From Betaproteobacteria bacterium (GTDB taxonomy: Bacteria > Pseudomonadota > Gammaproteobacteria > Burkholderiales > Casimicrobiaceae), in contig JAAFIS010000002.1 in the NCBI GenBank assembly GCA_013298695.1, positions 278,935 through 342,934 on the forward strand: a stretch of 64,000 nucleotides of DNA, in the 5' to 3' direction. This document shows, piece by piece, positions 28,018 through 36,340 of this stretch. The notes under the pieces were generated by a model. It was not told the origin of the DNA and did not search any database. It worked only from the letters and a program-made list of their open reading frames with translations. The translations under genes were made by a program, and so were the position numbers. Within the stretch, counting starts at the first letter, position 1; each line of letters starts with the position of its first letter.

Positions 28018-28467
28018 ATGGCACGCGAAATCGACCTAAAAAACGCTGGGCTCAAAGCAACACTTCCACGCATGAAAGTGCTCGATTTGTTCCAGAGCTC
28101 AAAAGTGCGCCACATGACGGCGGAAGACGTGTATCGCCTGCTGATGGACGAGGGCTTGGACGTGGGTTTGGCCACGATTTACCGGGTGCTCACCCAGTTT
28201 GAACAAGCCGGATTACTGAAGCGGCATCACTTTGAGGGCGGAAAATCGATATTCGAGCTCTCCGACGGCGAGCGCCACGATCACATCGTGTGTGTCAACA
28301 CGGGGCAGGTGGTCGAATTTCACGATGCAGAGATCGAGAAGCGTATCGCCAAAATCGTGAAAGATCAGGGCTTCGAACTGGTCGATCACGTACTTCATAT
28401 CCGTGCACTCGCGCCGGCCACGAAAGAGAAAAAAGTGACGCGCAGCTCAGGTGTCGTTCGCGGATAG
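28018..28467 (+). CDS. fur: Ferric uptake regulator Fur
   Basis: 149 residues. The winged helix DNA-binding domain has LKNAGLKATLPRMKVLDLF and SAEDVYRLL-like MTAEDVYRLLMDEGLDVGLATIYRVLTQFEQAGL. The metal-sensing part has HHFEGGKSIFELSDGERHDHIVCVNTGQVVEFHDAEIE. It retains the regulatory histidines but has only one cysteine (HIVCVNTG) where many Fur proteins carry CxxC, so the structural zinc site is probably absent. Iron-dependent repressor; divergent from bamE. Confidence 0.95.
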   Translation: MAREIDLKNAGLKATLPRMKVLDLFQSSKVRHMTAEDVYRLLMDEGLDVGLATIYRVLTQFEQAGLLKRHHFEGGKSIFELSDGERHDHIVCVNTGQVVEFHDAEIEKRIAKIVKDQGFELVDHVLHIRALAPATKEKKVTRSSGVVRG

Positions 28468-28489
28468 TCGTTAACAACCTATCTAACGA

Positions 28490-28578
28490 ATCGCCCCCTT
28501 TATTGGGCGATCGTTCTTTTTTTATGACGTATTGAAATTAGAGCAAATAACGCGTATCGCCCAATTCAGACGCGCTTT
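28490..28578. repeat. Paired-palindrome intergenic element, copy 4
   Basis: Left arm ATCGCCC-CCTTTAT-TGGGCGAT region (28490-28511) followed by a T-run. Right arm begins CGCCCAATTCAGACGCGC (28558-28575), with its second half degenerate. The GGG positions are 67 bp apart. Confidence 0.65.
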
Positions 28579-28712
28579 GACGCGTGACGTCACTAAACGA
28601 CTGCGTTAGCCCGCGCGTGTTTCCCGCAGCCCTAGATGTGGGAGCGTGCCGTGCGGTCGCGATTCCGCTGCGAAAAGTTACAGCGCGGCGCAAACTTAAT
28701 GTTCATGATTTA

Positions 28713-28740
28713 TGTAACGACATCCAAAGTGTCTGCGTAT
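28713..28740 (+). promoter_or_regulatory. Candidate ECF promoter upstream of the second small secreted protein
   Basis: TGTAAC (28713-28718), 17 bp, CGTAT (28736-28740), about 76 bp before the ATG at 28816. It matches the -35 box of the two candidates near 25.2 kb exactly, with a slightly different -10 and one extra base of spacing. Confidence 0.45.
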
Positions 28741-28815
28741 TCGTATGCACAACGCTCACAACAAAACATACGAGCGCTTCAGATCCTCAACCCTCCTCCT
28801 CTAGGAACCCAAATC

Positions 28816-29112
28816 ATGAAATCAGTAAATCGCATCCTCGTCACGCTTCTCGTCGCCTCCGCAGCTGCTGCTGCCAATGCACAATATGCAGGCCAATACG
28901 TTACTGACGGCCCGTTCGGTCCAATCGCATCCGCCGAAGCGCCGGCAAAACGCGGCAAGGCAGACGCACAAATGATGTCGGCTACCGAGCGCGCCATGGC
29001 CAACGCGGATCGCGCTGCCACGCAGGCCGCTCGCCCAGCAACGGCGCAAAAAGTTGACGCCAAGTCGACACAAAACGACTTCTTCGCAAAGATCCCTGAC
29101 ACCGCGCTGTAA
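28816..29112 (+). CDS. Small secreted protein with AQYAGQY motif, function unknown
   Basis: 98 residues. The signal peptide (MKSVNRILVTLLVASAAAAANA) is followed by QYAGQYVTDGPFGP, which matches the mature start QWAGQYDTDWP of the protein at 25463. The rest is an Ala/Lys-rich helical region (KRGKADAQMMSATERAMANADRAATQAA) ending FFAKIPDTAL. TAGGAA lies upstream of the ATG and a strong terminator follows. No known domain was recognised. The shared motif and promoter boxes suggest the two proteins belong to one family and regulon. Confidence 0.7.
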   Translation: MKSVNRILVTLLVASAAAAANAQYAGQYVTDGPFGPIASAEAPAKRGKADAQMMSATERAMANADRAATQAARPATAQKVDAKSTQNDFFAKIPDTAL

Positions 29113-29141
29113 TCTCACCCTCCTCCTCTGAGAAAACAGAA

Positions 29142-29168
29142 AAGCGAAGCTTCGGCTTCGCTTTTTTA
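29142..29168 (+). terminator. Rho-independent terminator after the small secreted protein
   Basis: AAGCGAAGC, loop TTCG, GCTTCGCTT followed by TTTT. The opposite strand has a weaker T-rich tail and may also end murJ. Confidence 0.88.
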
Positions 29169-29215
29169 TTGCTGCCTCACCGCGGCACTCAGACGATTGC
29201 TAGCGCGTGCAAGCG

Positions 29216-30775
29216 CTATCGTTTCAGGTCGCGAATTCGATATCCAAAACAGTGAAGCGCCAGCAAATAGGTTGCCCCACCCAAGGCGAACAACGCCGCG
29301 AGCATCGGTGCGCGTTGCACCAAAGCCACACTCGTCCACCACGCATCCTGCGGGCGCGCAATCAGCACGACGATCGTCGCGATCAGGGTTGCAATGGCGA
29401 GGTGCGATGCGAACGCAATCCAGCGCACACCCGGGGTGTACAAACCGCGAGCGCGCAGTCCGCGATAGAGCCACCACGCGTTGAGCACGGCGCCCAAACT
29501 TGTTGAAAGCGCGAGTGCCGCGTGTCGCCACTCTCGATACGCTGGGAACAGTGTCTCGATCACGTACCAAACGAAAAGCGCGTTGAAAAGCTGCGTAACG
29601 ATTAACACGCGAATCGCGATTTTGACCGGCGTGGCTGTGTCTTGCTGCGCGTAAAACGCTGGCGCGAGAATCTTGATCCACACCAGGGCGATGACACCCA
29701 CCGCGTATGCGGCCACGGCGGGAGCGGTTTGCATCGTGTCGCGCGCGGTAAACGCATTACCCTGTAGCAAGACGCTAATCATCGGCAGCGCTAACACAAC
29801 CATCACAGCCATTGCCGGAAGCGACGCAATCAACGCGAATCGCATGCCCCAATCCAGCAATTCCCCGTAGCCGCGATCATTTTTTTCGTTCCGAAGCACG
29901 CCGAGCGCGGGCAGGATGACGGTGCCGATGGCCACACCTAACAACGCCGTCGGCAGCTCCATCAAGCGATCTGCTTTTTTAAGCCAGCTCACGTAACCGT
30001 CGCCAAACGACGATGCGTAATTGGTGTTGATGAGCAAACTAATCTGCGCGACCGACACACCGAGGATCGCCGGGGCCATCGATTTCAGAATGCGGCGCAC
30101 ACCTTCATCGCGGAAATTGAAGTCAAAGCGCGGGAACATGCCGAGCTTGTAGAGCGGATACAACTGCAGGGCGAGTTGCGCAACGCCACCAACGATTACG
30201 CCCCAAGCCAACGCGTGAATCGGCTGCTTGAAATAGGGCACAGCCAGCAGCGACGCGGCGATCATGGAAACGTTTAACAGCACCGGCGCAAACGCAGGGA
30301 TGGCGAATTTCCGCCAGATATTCATTACACCGCCGGCAAGTGCAGTGAGCGAAATGAATAAAAGATACGGAAACATGATCTGCAGTAATTGCACGGTAAG
30401 CTCGAACTTACCGGGCGTCTGCTGAAAACCTGATGCGAATATCGTGATCAAGAACGGCGCGGAAACGATGCCGATGACCGAGACAACGAGCAGCGCGAGA
30501 AGCTGCAATGTCGCAACGCGGTTGATGAGTTGGTGAGTGGCCGCTTCGCCTTTTCGGCCCTTGTATTCGGCAAGCAGGGGCACGAACGCTTGTGCAAATG
30601 CGCCTTCAGCGAAAAGCCGTCGCATCATGTTGGGCAACTGAAACGCCACTTCAAAGGCGTCATTCATCGCGCCCGCACCAAAAACGCGCGATGTGACTGA
30701 CTCGCGAACTAGCCCCGTCACCCGCGATACCATCGTTAGGGCGGAAACTCCAATAATCGCTTTTAAGATGTTCAC
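29216..30775 (-). CDS. murJ: Lipid II flippase MurJ
   Basis: 519 residues with about 14 membrane helices. GTG start giving MNILKAIIGVSALTMVSRVTGLVRESVTSRVFGAG, the hallmark N-terminus of the family; NMMRRLFAEGAFAQAFVPLLAEY follows. It flips the peptidoglycan precursor lipid II across the inner membrane. Divergent from rpsT, the usual betaproteobacterial position. Confidence 0.95.
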   Translation of the reverse strand: MNILKAIIGVSALTMVSRVTGLVRESVTSRVFGAGAMNDAFEVAFQLPNMMRRLFAEGAFAQAFVPLLAEYKGRKGEAATHQLINRVATLQLLALLVVSVIGIVSAPFLITIFASGFQQTPGKFELTVQLLQIMFPYLLFISLTALAGGVMNIWRKFAIPAFAPVLLNVSMIAASLLAVPYFKQPIHALAWGVIVGGVAQLALQLYPLYKLGMFPRFDFNFRDEGVRRILKSMAPAILGVSVAQISLLINTNYASSFGDGYVSWLKKADRLMELPTALLGVAIGTVILPALGVLRNEKNDRGYGELLDWGMRFALIASLPAMAVMVVLALPMISVLLQGNAFTARDTMQTAPAVAAYAVGVIALVWIKILAPAFYAQQDTATPVKIAIRVLIVTQLFNALFVWYVIETLFPAYREWRHAALALSTSLGAVLNAWWLYRGLRARGLYTPGVRWIAFASHLAIATLIATIVVLIARPQDAWWTSVALVQRAPMLAALFALGGATYLLALHCFGYRIRDLKR

Positions 30776-30904
30776 GCGGGCGATTGGCTTGTCAGAAATG
30801 GAGTAACCCCGTAGAATAGCGGGTTCTCTGAAACGAATTCTTTGCAGCGTGCCCCTTCAGGCTTTTTGCTCGGCGCGCTGACTATAACTAACGGACTGTA
30901 GATC

Positions 30905-31177
30905 ATGGCCAATTCCGCCCAAGCAAAAAAGCGTGCACGTCAAAACGACAAACAGCGCGCGCACAATGCCGCCCTTCGCACGCAACTTCGCACTGCGGTG
31001 AAGAAAGTGCAAAAAGCCGTTGCTGCTGGCAACCCCGAAGCCGCTCAAAAGCAAATGCAAGAATCGCAATCGGTGATTGATCGCATCGCCGACAAAAAAA
31101 TTGTTCACAAAAATCTCGCATCGCGCGTGAAGAGCAATCTGGTTAAAGCCGTTAAAGGCATGGGCGAGAAGAAGTAA
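30905..31177 (+). CDS. rpsT: 30S ribosomal protein S20
   Basis: 90 residues, full length: [34 protein letters not shown] at the start and [20 protein letters not shown] near the end. It binds 16S rRNA early in small-subunit assembly. Followed by its own terminator. Confidence 0.97.
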   Translation: MANSAQAKKRARQNDKQRAHNAALRTQLRTAVKKVQKAVAAGNPEAAQKQMQESQSVIDRIADKKIVHKNLASRVKSNLVKAVKGMGEKK

Positions 31178-31192
31178 TTCTTTCCTTGCAGC

Positions 31193-31220
31193 AAAAAAGG
31201 CTCCTGTGGGAGCCTTTTTT
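31193..31220 (+). terminator. Rho-independent terminator after rpsT
   Basis: AAGGCTCC, short TGTG-containing loop, GGAGCCTTTTTT. Flanked by A-run and T-run, so it can also act leftward. Confidence 0.9.
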
Positions 31221-31271
31221 ATTGCCCGCGAGGCTGCGGAACCGCCCGTGGAACTTGCCCTGGAAACGCGC

Positions 31272-31664
31272 TCAATAGTCTTCAGATTTAGCCGCCGCCG
31301 GTTGCGCGACGATTCCATCGCGCGACAAACGCTTTGCAAACTCTGGCAGCAGCGTCGCCACCGCATCCGCATCAAATACGATCTGCAATTCGTTCTCTAC
31401 TGCAAAGCTCAAGAAAAACTTAAACAAGCGCGGTTCAAGTTGAGCGAGTTCTTTCTTCACAATGACGCAGCGCAATCCGTCGCGCAGTGCGGGTTGCACT
31501 AACGGGCTATAGCGCAGTTGCTCATCAGCGCCGAACGCAGACATTACGCCGCAGAGCCGATCCGACCAATCGCTCGGACGGAACTGTTGGCCGTCGCGCG
31601 TCATGCCTTTAATCACGAGATCGCTCTCGGCGGGGTGTGGCGTTACGGCGGCGGGCTGGGACAC
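31272..31664 (-). CDS. DUF3579 family protein
   Basis: About 130 residues from a GTG (VSQPAAVTPHPAESDLVIKG); the frame is open to another GTG at 31715, but that region overlaps a repeat-like stretch. Family motifs are LVIKGMTRDGQQFRPSDWSDRLCGVMS, YSPLVQPALRDGLRCVIVKKEL and PRLFKFFLSFAVENELQIVFD. The family is betaproteobacterial and often sits between rpsT and argF, as here. Function unknown. Confidence 0.82.
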   Translation of the reverse strand: MSQPAAVTPHPAESDLVIKGMTRDGQQFRPSDWSDRLCGVMSAFGADEQLRYSPLVQPALRDGLRCVIVKKELAQLEPRLFKFFLSFAVENELQIVFDADAVATLLPEFAKRLSRDGIVAQPAAAKSEDY

Positions 31665-31715
31665 GTAGGCGAATTCCGTTCGTGGTGAATCGTGAACCCC
31701 ATCACACCGGATCAC

Positions 31716-32084
31716 TTGTGGTTACCCGTGCGTGGTGACTTCTTTTCTCATCTTGCCGCTGTGCGTGAGTTTGAAATAAACCCACCCACCCCGTTCGTGG
31801 TGAGCTTGTCGAACCATGAACACAGTCATCAGCCCGCAATTCTTGAATTTTAACAACGCGAGTAAACTCATTTCCTTAACGCCCCGCTGGATTTGCGTCC
31901 TGCAAATGCAGTCAGTGCGCTGCCTTCGCCCTCAAGGACCAGCGCATCCGCGGAACGCCGCGTCGCGACGGTCTCGACCGAAAGCACAGATTCAGCGCAG
32001 CGGAACAGAGGGGTTAGAGGTGAGGAATCGAGCGTTCCTCTACCTTTGTTTATTGAACGCTCAATACGAAGCTAAGCATTTGTT
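31716..32084. other. Intergenic region upstream of argF
   Basis: 369 bases holding a GTTCGTGGT...ACCATGAAC palindromic repeat (31793-31819) and more degenerate CGTGGTGA pieces near 31730. An open frame starting from the ATG inside the repeat (31816) does not look like a protein. The argF promoter must lie here. Confidence 0.5.
31793..31819. repeat. Short palindromic repeat, copy A
   Basis: CGTTCGTGGTGAGC joined to TTGTCGAACCATGAAC; the outer parts GTTCGTGGT and ACCATGAAC form an imperfect stem. The same 27 bases recur at 33116-33142. Related sequences are common intergenic REP-like repeats in Burkholderiales. Confidence 0.75.
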
Positions 32085-33032
32085 ATGCCCAACTCTCTCA
32101 ACGCCGCACCCGTCGCCAAGGTCCGTCACTTTCTACAGATGAGCGATTTCTCTGCCGAGGAATACGCTTACTTGTTCGAGCGCACCAAAATCATCAAGGA
32201 TCGCTTCAAACGCTACGAGCTGTATCACCCGCTGCGTGATCGCACCCTTGCCATGGTGTTCGAAAAAAATTCGACGCGTACGCGTGTGAGCTTCGAGGCG
32301 GGCATGAATCAACTCGGCGGCTCCGCGATTTTTTTAACGAGTGAAACGTCACAAATGTCGCGCGGCGAACCGATTGAAGATTTAGCGCGCGTGATCAGCG
32401 GCATGGTCGACGTGGTAATGATTCGCACGTTCAAACAAGCCAACGTCGAAAAGTTTGCTGAGTATTCGCGCGTGCCGGTGATCAACGGCCTCACCGACGA
32501 ACAACATCCCTGCCAAGTTCTCGCGGACGTGTTCACCTTCATCGAACAACGCGGCGACATTCGCGGCAAGATCGTAACCTGGGTCGGCGACGCCAACAAC
32601 ATGCTTTATTCATGGATGCAAGCCGCCACCGTGCTCGGCTTCACGATGCACGTCTCCACGCCCGCCGGTTATGAGATCGACAAAGCCGCGCTTGACGCTG
32701 CAAAAGGCTATCTGAAGGTCTTCGCGAATCCACTCGACGCCGCGCGCGGCGCGCATTTAGTCACCACCGACGTGTGGACAAGCATGGGCTTCGAAGCCGA
32801 AACCGAAGCGCGCAAAAAAGCGTTTGCCGATTGGTGCGTCGATGAAGAAATGATGGCGGTGGCTGACACCAGCGCCATCTTTATGCACTGCTTGCCTGCG
32901 CATCGCGGCGAAGAAGTCACCGCAGGCGTGATCGATGGTGCACAAAGTGTCGTCTGGGAAGAAGCCTGGAATCGCATGCATGCGCAGAAGGCGTTGCTGG
33001 AGTATTTGGTGGTGGGTGAAGTGAAGTCTTGA
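32085..33032 (+). CDS. argF: Ornithine carbamoyltransferase
   Basis: 315 residues. It makes citrulline from ornithine and carbamoyl phosphate in arginine synthesis. The carbamoyl-phosphate site FEKNSTRTRVSFE, the HPCQ motif in EQHPCQVLADVFT, and the catalytic cysteine in MHCLPAHRGEEV are all present, and the ornithine loop is VTTDVWTSMGFE. Together with carAB in the same window it uses the same carbamoyl-phosphate pool. Confidence 0.96.
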   Translation: MPNSLNAAPVAKVRHFLQMSDFSAEEYAYLFERTKIIKDRFKRYELYHPLRDRTLAMVFEKNSTRTRVSFEAGMNQLGGSAIFLTSETSQMSRGEPIEDLARVISGMVDVVMIRTFKQANVEKFAEYSRVPVINGLTDEQHPCQVLADVFTFIEQRGDIRGKIVTWVGDANNMLYSWMQAATVLGFTMHVSTPAGYEIDKAALDAAKGYLKVFANPLDAARGAHLVTTDVWTSMGFEAETEARKKAFADWCVDEEMMAVADTSAIFMHCLPAHRGEEVTAGVIDGAQSVVWEEAWNRMHAQKALLEYLVVGEVKS

Positions 33033-33115
33033 ATCGCGTATCAGTTCTTATTGAAACGCGAGTCCTCCGTAACGTTAGGAAAACTGGGAGAACAACGCGC
33101 TCAACCCTCACTACC

Positions 33116-33142
33116 GTTCGTGGTGAGCTTGTCGAACCATGA
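33116..33142. repeat. Short palindromic repeat, copy B, supplying a start codon
   Basis: Same sequence as 31793-31819. Its ACCATGAAC arm contains the ATG (33139) of the pseudouridine synthase, and its GGTGAG may serve as ribosome site 11 bases upstream. Confidence 0.72.
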
Positions 33143-33792
33143 ACTCACTTCAATCAATTGGCGACATCGATATCGTCGCCATCGACGACGATTTCATCAT
33201 CATCAACAAACCCAGCGGCTTGCTCTCCGTCCCCGGTCGCGGGCCGGAGAAAGTCGACTGCGCCTGGCGACGCGTTCAAGCGCGATTCCCGGAAGCGCTC
33301 ACCGTGCATCGACTCGATATGGAAACCTCCGGTTTGATGGTATTCGCTAGATCGCTCGTCGCCCAGCGTTATTTGGGCAAGGCGTTCGCAAACCGCCAAG
33401 TCGAAAAAGAGTATGAAGCCGTTGTTGCCTCAATTATTCCGGGCGATGAAGGCGAAATCAATCTACCGCTCATCTGCGACTGGCCGAACCGCCCGCGTCA
33501 AATCGTCGATCACGACATCGGCAAACCATCGCTCACGCGCTACCGCGTCCTCGCCCGCGACACACCGAGCGGCTACGCAGGCTGCACCCGCGTGCGACTC
33601 TATCCACTCACCGGGCGTTCGCACCAACTCCGCGTTCACATGCAAGCGCTCGGGCATCCGATCTTGGGCGACAGTTTGTATGCGAGTGAATCGACGCCGC
33701 CGAGTTCGCGGTTGTTGTTGCATGCGGCGAAGCTTTCGTTTCCAGCGATGAACAATTCAACAGTCACGTTCGAAAGCAGCGTACCGTTCTAA
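33139..33792 (+). CDS. RluA-family pseudouridine synthase
   Basis: 217 residues. It isomerises uridines in rRNA and/or tRNA. The catalytic aspartate is in VHRLDMETSGLMVFA (about residue 57). Also present are DDFIIINKPSGLLSVPGRG near the start, and LTGRSHQLRVHMQALGHPILGD. There is no S4 domain, as in RluA. The frame offers no other plausible start: the ATG comes from an intergenic repeat that abuts the gene. Exact target (23S U746/tRNA U32 versus other) cannot be told by eye. Confidence 0.9.
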   Translation: MNSLQSIGDIDIVAIDDDFIIINKPSGLLSVPGRGPEKVDCAWRRVQARFPEALTVHRLDMETSGLMVFARSLVAQRYLGKAFANRQVEKEYEAVVASIIPGDEGEINLPLICDWPNRPRQIVDHDIGKPSLTRYRVLARDTPSGYAGCTRVRLYPLTGRSHQLRVHMQALGHPILGDSLYASESTPPSSRLLLHAAKLSFPAMNNSTVTFESSVPF

Positions 33793-33867
33793 CCCACGAC
33801 GAAACTTGCGATCTAGCTCGCTCGTTTCGCGCGATAATCAGACGAATTCGACTGTAGGAGCCAAGCG

Positions 33868-34425
33868 ATGACTGCCGCGATTCCCGACATCGTTGAGAAA
33901 TTTGGCGCAAGCGCACGCCGCGAGCGTGCTTGGACATGGCAAGAGCTTTGTGATGATCCAATTTTCTCGCGCCTTCCTTTCCAACTCGAACTCGATAAAT
34001 TCGGACGCATCGTGATGAGCCCCGCACTCAGTTGGTATCACGGAACGCTTCAAGCGAGGCTGGCAACGTGGCTACAAAATCGGTTGGGCGGTGACGTGGC
34101 CACTGAGGTTGCGATCAAACATGCAGAGGGTACCTCGAAGCCAGATGTTGCGTGGGGACCCAAACCATTTTGGGCAAAACAGGATCGAGAGCGCGCCGAT
34201 CTTCCGGAATCGCCACCACTCGTTTGCGAAGTGCTGTCACCTAGCAACACCGAGGCTGAGATGGTATTCAAAACCGCAAACTACCTTGGCGCGGGCGCGC
34301 AAGAGGTATGGCTTGTGGGTCAAGATAAAACCGTTCGCTTTTTTGACAAAGCAGGTCAAATTGCACACTCAAGCGTTGCGAACTGCGAAACGGCAGAAGT
34401 TATTACCGCATTGTTTGCAGATTAG
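33868..34425 (+). CDS. Uma2 family endonuclease-fold protein
   Basis: 185 residues; TAGGAG precedes the ATG. Uma2 (DUF820) proteins have the PD-(D/E)XK nuclease fold. Visible pieces are VMSPALSWYHGTLQARLATWL, the acidic residues in SKPDVAW and LVCEVLSPSNTEAEM, and LGAGAQEVWLVGQDKTVRFF. These genes are often duplicated and mobile, and biological roles are mostly unknown. It is followed after 9 bp by a flavin reductase gene; co-transcription is likely but a functional link is not evident. Confidence 0.88.
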   Translation: MTAAIPDIVEKFGASARRERAWTWQELCDDPIFSRLPFQLELDKFGRIVMSPALSWYHGTLQARLATWLQNRLGGDVATEVAIKHAEGTSKPDVAWGPKPFWAKQDRERADLPESPPLVCEVLSPSNTEAEMVFKTANYLGAGAQEVWLVGQDKTVRFFDKAGQIAHSSVANCETAEVITALFAD

Positions 34426-34434
34426 TTAGCGTCG

Positions 34435-35049
34435 ATGCGTGAGTCTTCAACGCGCCAACCCGTACCGCTGCCTAAAGCTTATCGCCTCCTCAATCACGGC
34501 CCGACCGTGCTCGTCACCAGTGCGCATGGCGGTCGTCGCAACGTGATGGCGGCGGCGTGGAACATGGCGCTTGATTTCGATCCGCCGAAGGTGGCGGTGG
34601 TGATTGATAAATCGACCGTTACGCGCGAGCTCGTTGAAGCGTCTGGCAAGTTCGCGCTCAACGTGCCCGCGCGCGGGATCGCGTCACACGTGCTCGCGGT
34701 GGGGCGTATGAGTGCGCGCGAGCTCGATGTGAACATTCACGAAAACAAGTTTGCGGCATACGGTTTGCAAACTTTCGTTGGCAACGATCCGGAATTGCCG
34801 CACGTCGAAGGCTGCGTCGCTTGGCTCGAATGTAAAGTCATCCCCGAGCCGCACATCGAAAATACCTACGACCTTTTCCTCGGCGAAGTCACCGCCGCAT
34901 GGGCAGATTCACGCGTGTTCTCGAACGGACATTGGACGTACGATGCGAACACGCCGAGCGAATTGCAGACCTTGCATTACGTCGCGGGTGGGACGTTTCT
35001 CGCGGTGGCGGATTCGTTTGAGAGTCATCCAACACTGATTAACTCATAA
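34435..35049 (+). CDS. Flavin reductase family protein
   Basis: 204 residues with the FMN-binding split-barrel fold: LVTSAHGGRRNVMAAAWNMALDFDPPKVAVVIDKSTVTRELVEASGKFALNVPARG is typical of the flavin_reduct family. The C-terminal half has EGCVAWLECKVIPEPHIENTYDLFLGEV. It probably binds FMN and reduces it, or serves an unidentified oxygenase partner. It lies downstream of the Uma2 gene with 9 bp between them. Confidence 0.88.
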   Translation: MRESSTRQPVPLPKAYRLLNHGPTVLVTSAHGGRRNVMAAAWNMALDFDPPKVAVVIDKSTVTRELVEASGKFALNVPARGIASHVLAVGRMSARELDVNIHENKFAAYGLQTFVGNDPELPHVEGCVAWLECKVIPEPHIENTYDLFLGEVTAAWADSRVFSNGHWTYDANTPSELQTLHYVAGGTFLAVADSFESHPTLINS

Positions 35050-35165
35050 AGATCACGACTGAATGACGGACACAATTTCAACATCACTTTTTTGAGTTGC
35101 CGCGTTTTTGTTTCGTTCGTGCGGTTCCTGACAAGTTTCACATACTCAGCAATTCCCTGAATAGT

Positions 35166-36302
35166 CTAGGTTCGATCAGAAACTAGCCGCAGACAACCAT
35201 CTAGCTCTGGTTTGTAGTACTGCGTATCAAGAAGTTTCTCCCGCACTAGTGCATGGTGCGCAAGCGAAGTGGCTTCCTTGTCTTTCACAAAACAAGCCGT
35301 CGACTTATAAGCCTCCAGCATCCGCCGCCGCTTTGTTTTGTCTGGCTCCGGGACCACATTCCACGCATCGTAACTCGGACGCAATTCTGCCCAGTATGTA
35401 GTCGCCGCCTCATAAGCCTCTTGATCACTGAACGCGCTGTATAACCTCGCCAGGCTGTCCTTATCAGTTCCGGGAAAAGCAATGCTGGCATTCTCCTTAA
35501 TGAACCGATGAAACGCCTGAAGATTCCCGCCCCACTTTGGCAGGATGACAGCGCCGCGCACAAGGTACAAAGGTAGGTAGGTTGGCCAACGTTTGCGTGC
35601 GTCAAGGAAATCCTTATGAAGAGACTTGAACTTGTCAGGGTCGCTTGCTTGAACTGCCAGATTGAAAACCGCAAATAGCGGGTATTTCTCGATGAATTGC
35701 TTATTGCTCAGTAGAGTCTTAGAGCTTTTTTGAAGATTCTCGCGAAAGATTTCAAAGTTCTCAGCACTAACCCTATTCGCAAAACCAAAACCGCGTACCT
35801 GCCAAGCGGTCTGGTACCAATGCACGGCCTCGACGTAAAAGACAAAAGCGCTTCCGGGTCGTTGCTTCTTCCATTCTTCAACCAATTCCAATTCGGGCCT
35901 ATTTGGTTCTTTTACCCATTGCAATGCATGCGCGAAATCCGCCTGTATCCATTCTTCGCGCTGCTCATAACGCAAGCTTTCGTTTAACTCTTCGAAAGAA
36001 CGATCAAGTATTTCAAAGCATCCGCTTGTAAGAAGCCCTTGGATACGTTGCGCTGCCGCCCCAGAATGAGGCCAGCGCTTGGATATGGTCGGAGGTTCGT
36101 AGCCGAAAGAACGCATCTCCGCTGGCGATAGGCTGCGGAATTTCGCGGGGATCGCAGACAGCTGCTCGGTGATCCAAGGGTGCACCGATACGCACGGAGC
36201 CCTATCCGGCCTCCATGCTGGAGTCGTTTGTTGCGCGCTGACATTTGGGACAATTGCTAATAGCAAAAACAAAATTAAGGTACACACGAATCGCAGTGTC
36301 AT
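35166..36302 (-). CDS. Secreted protein, DUF4034-like
   Basis: 378 residues with a signal peptide (FVCTLILFLLLAIVPNVSAQ). The mature part is mostly helical, rich in Trp/Tyr, with QREEWIQADFAHALQWV, GSAFVFYVEAVHWYQTAWQVRGFGFANRVSAENFEIFRENL and a tetratricopeptide-like tail; this pattern recalls DUF4034. Base composition appears more AT-rich than neighbours, and an intergenic gap of about 120 bp isolates it from both sides, so it could be a recent acquisition. No function can be given. Confidence 0.65.
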   Translation of the reverse strand: MTLRFVCTLILFLLLAIVPNVSAQQTTPAWRPDRAPCVSVHPWITEQLSAIPAKFRSLSPAEMRSFGYEPPTISKRWPHSGAAAQRIQGLLTSGCFEILDRSFEELNESLRYEQREEWIQADFAHALQWVKEPNRPELELVEEWKKQRPGSAFVFYVEAVHWYQTAWQVRGFGFANRVSAENFEIFRENLQKSSKTLLSNKQFIEKYPLFAVFNLAVQASDPDKFKSLHKDFLDARKRWPTYLPLYLVRGAVILPKWGGNLQAFHRFIKENASIAFPGTDKDSLARLYSAFSDQEAYEAATTYWAELRPSYDAWNVVPEPDKTKRRRMLEAYKSTACFVKDKEATSLAHHALVREKLLDTQYYKPELDGCLRLVSDRT

Positions 36303-36340
36303 CGAGCCACTCCAAAAAAGCTTTGTGCGAGTGAAATACG

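Larger units (their letters stand above)
28468..28815. other. Intergenic region after fur
   Basis: 348 bases without a supported gene. It contains copy 4 of the paired-palindrome element, whose left arm plus following T-rich stretch may end the fur transcript, and a candidate ECF promoter (28713-28740) for the gene at 28816. Confidence 0.55.

Noticed and set aside
31816-32142. A 108-residue open frame beginning in the palindromic repeat upstream of argF
   Set aside because: It overlaps the argF start, has no ribosome site apart from the repeat, and its sequence resembles no protein.
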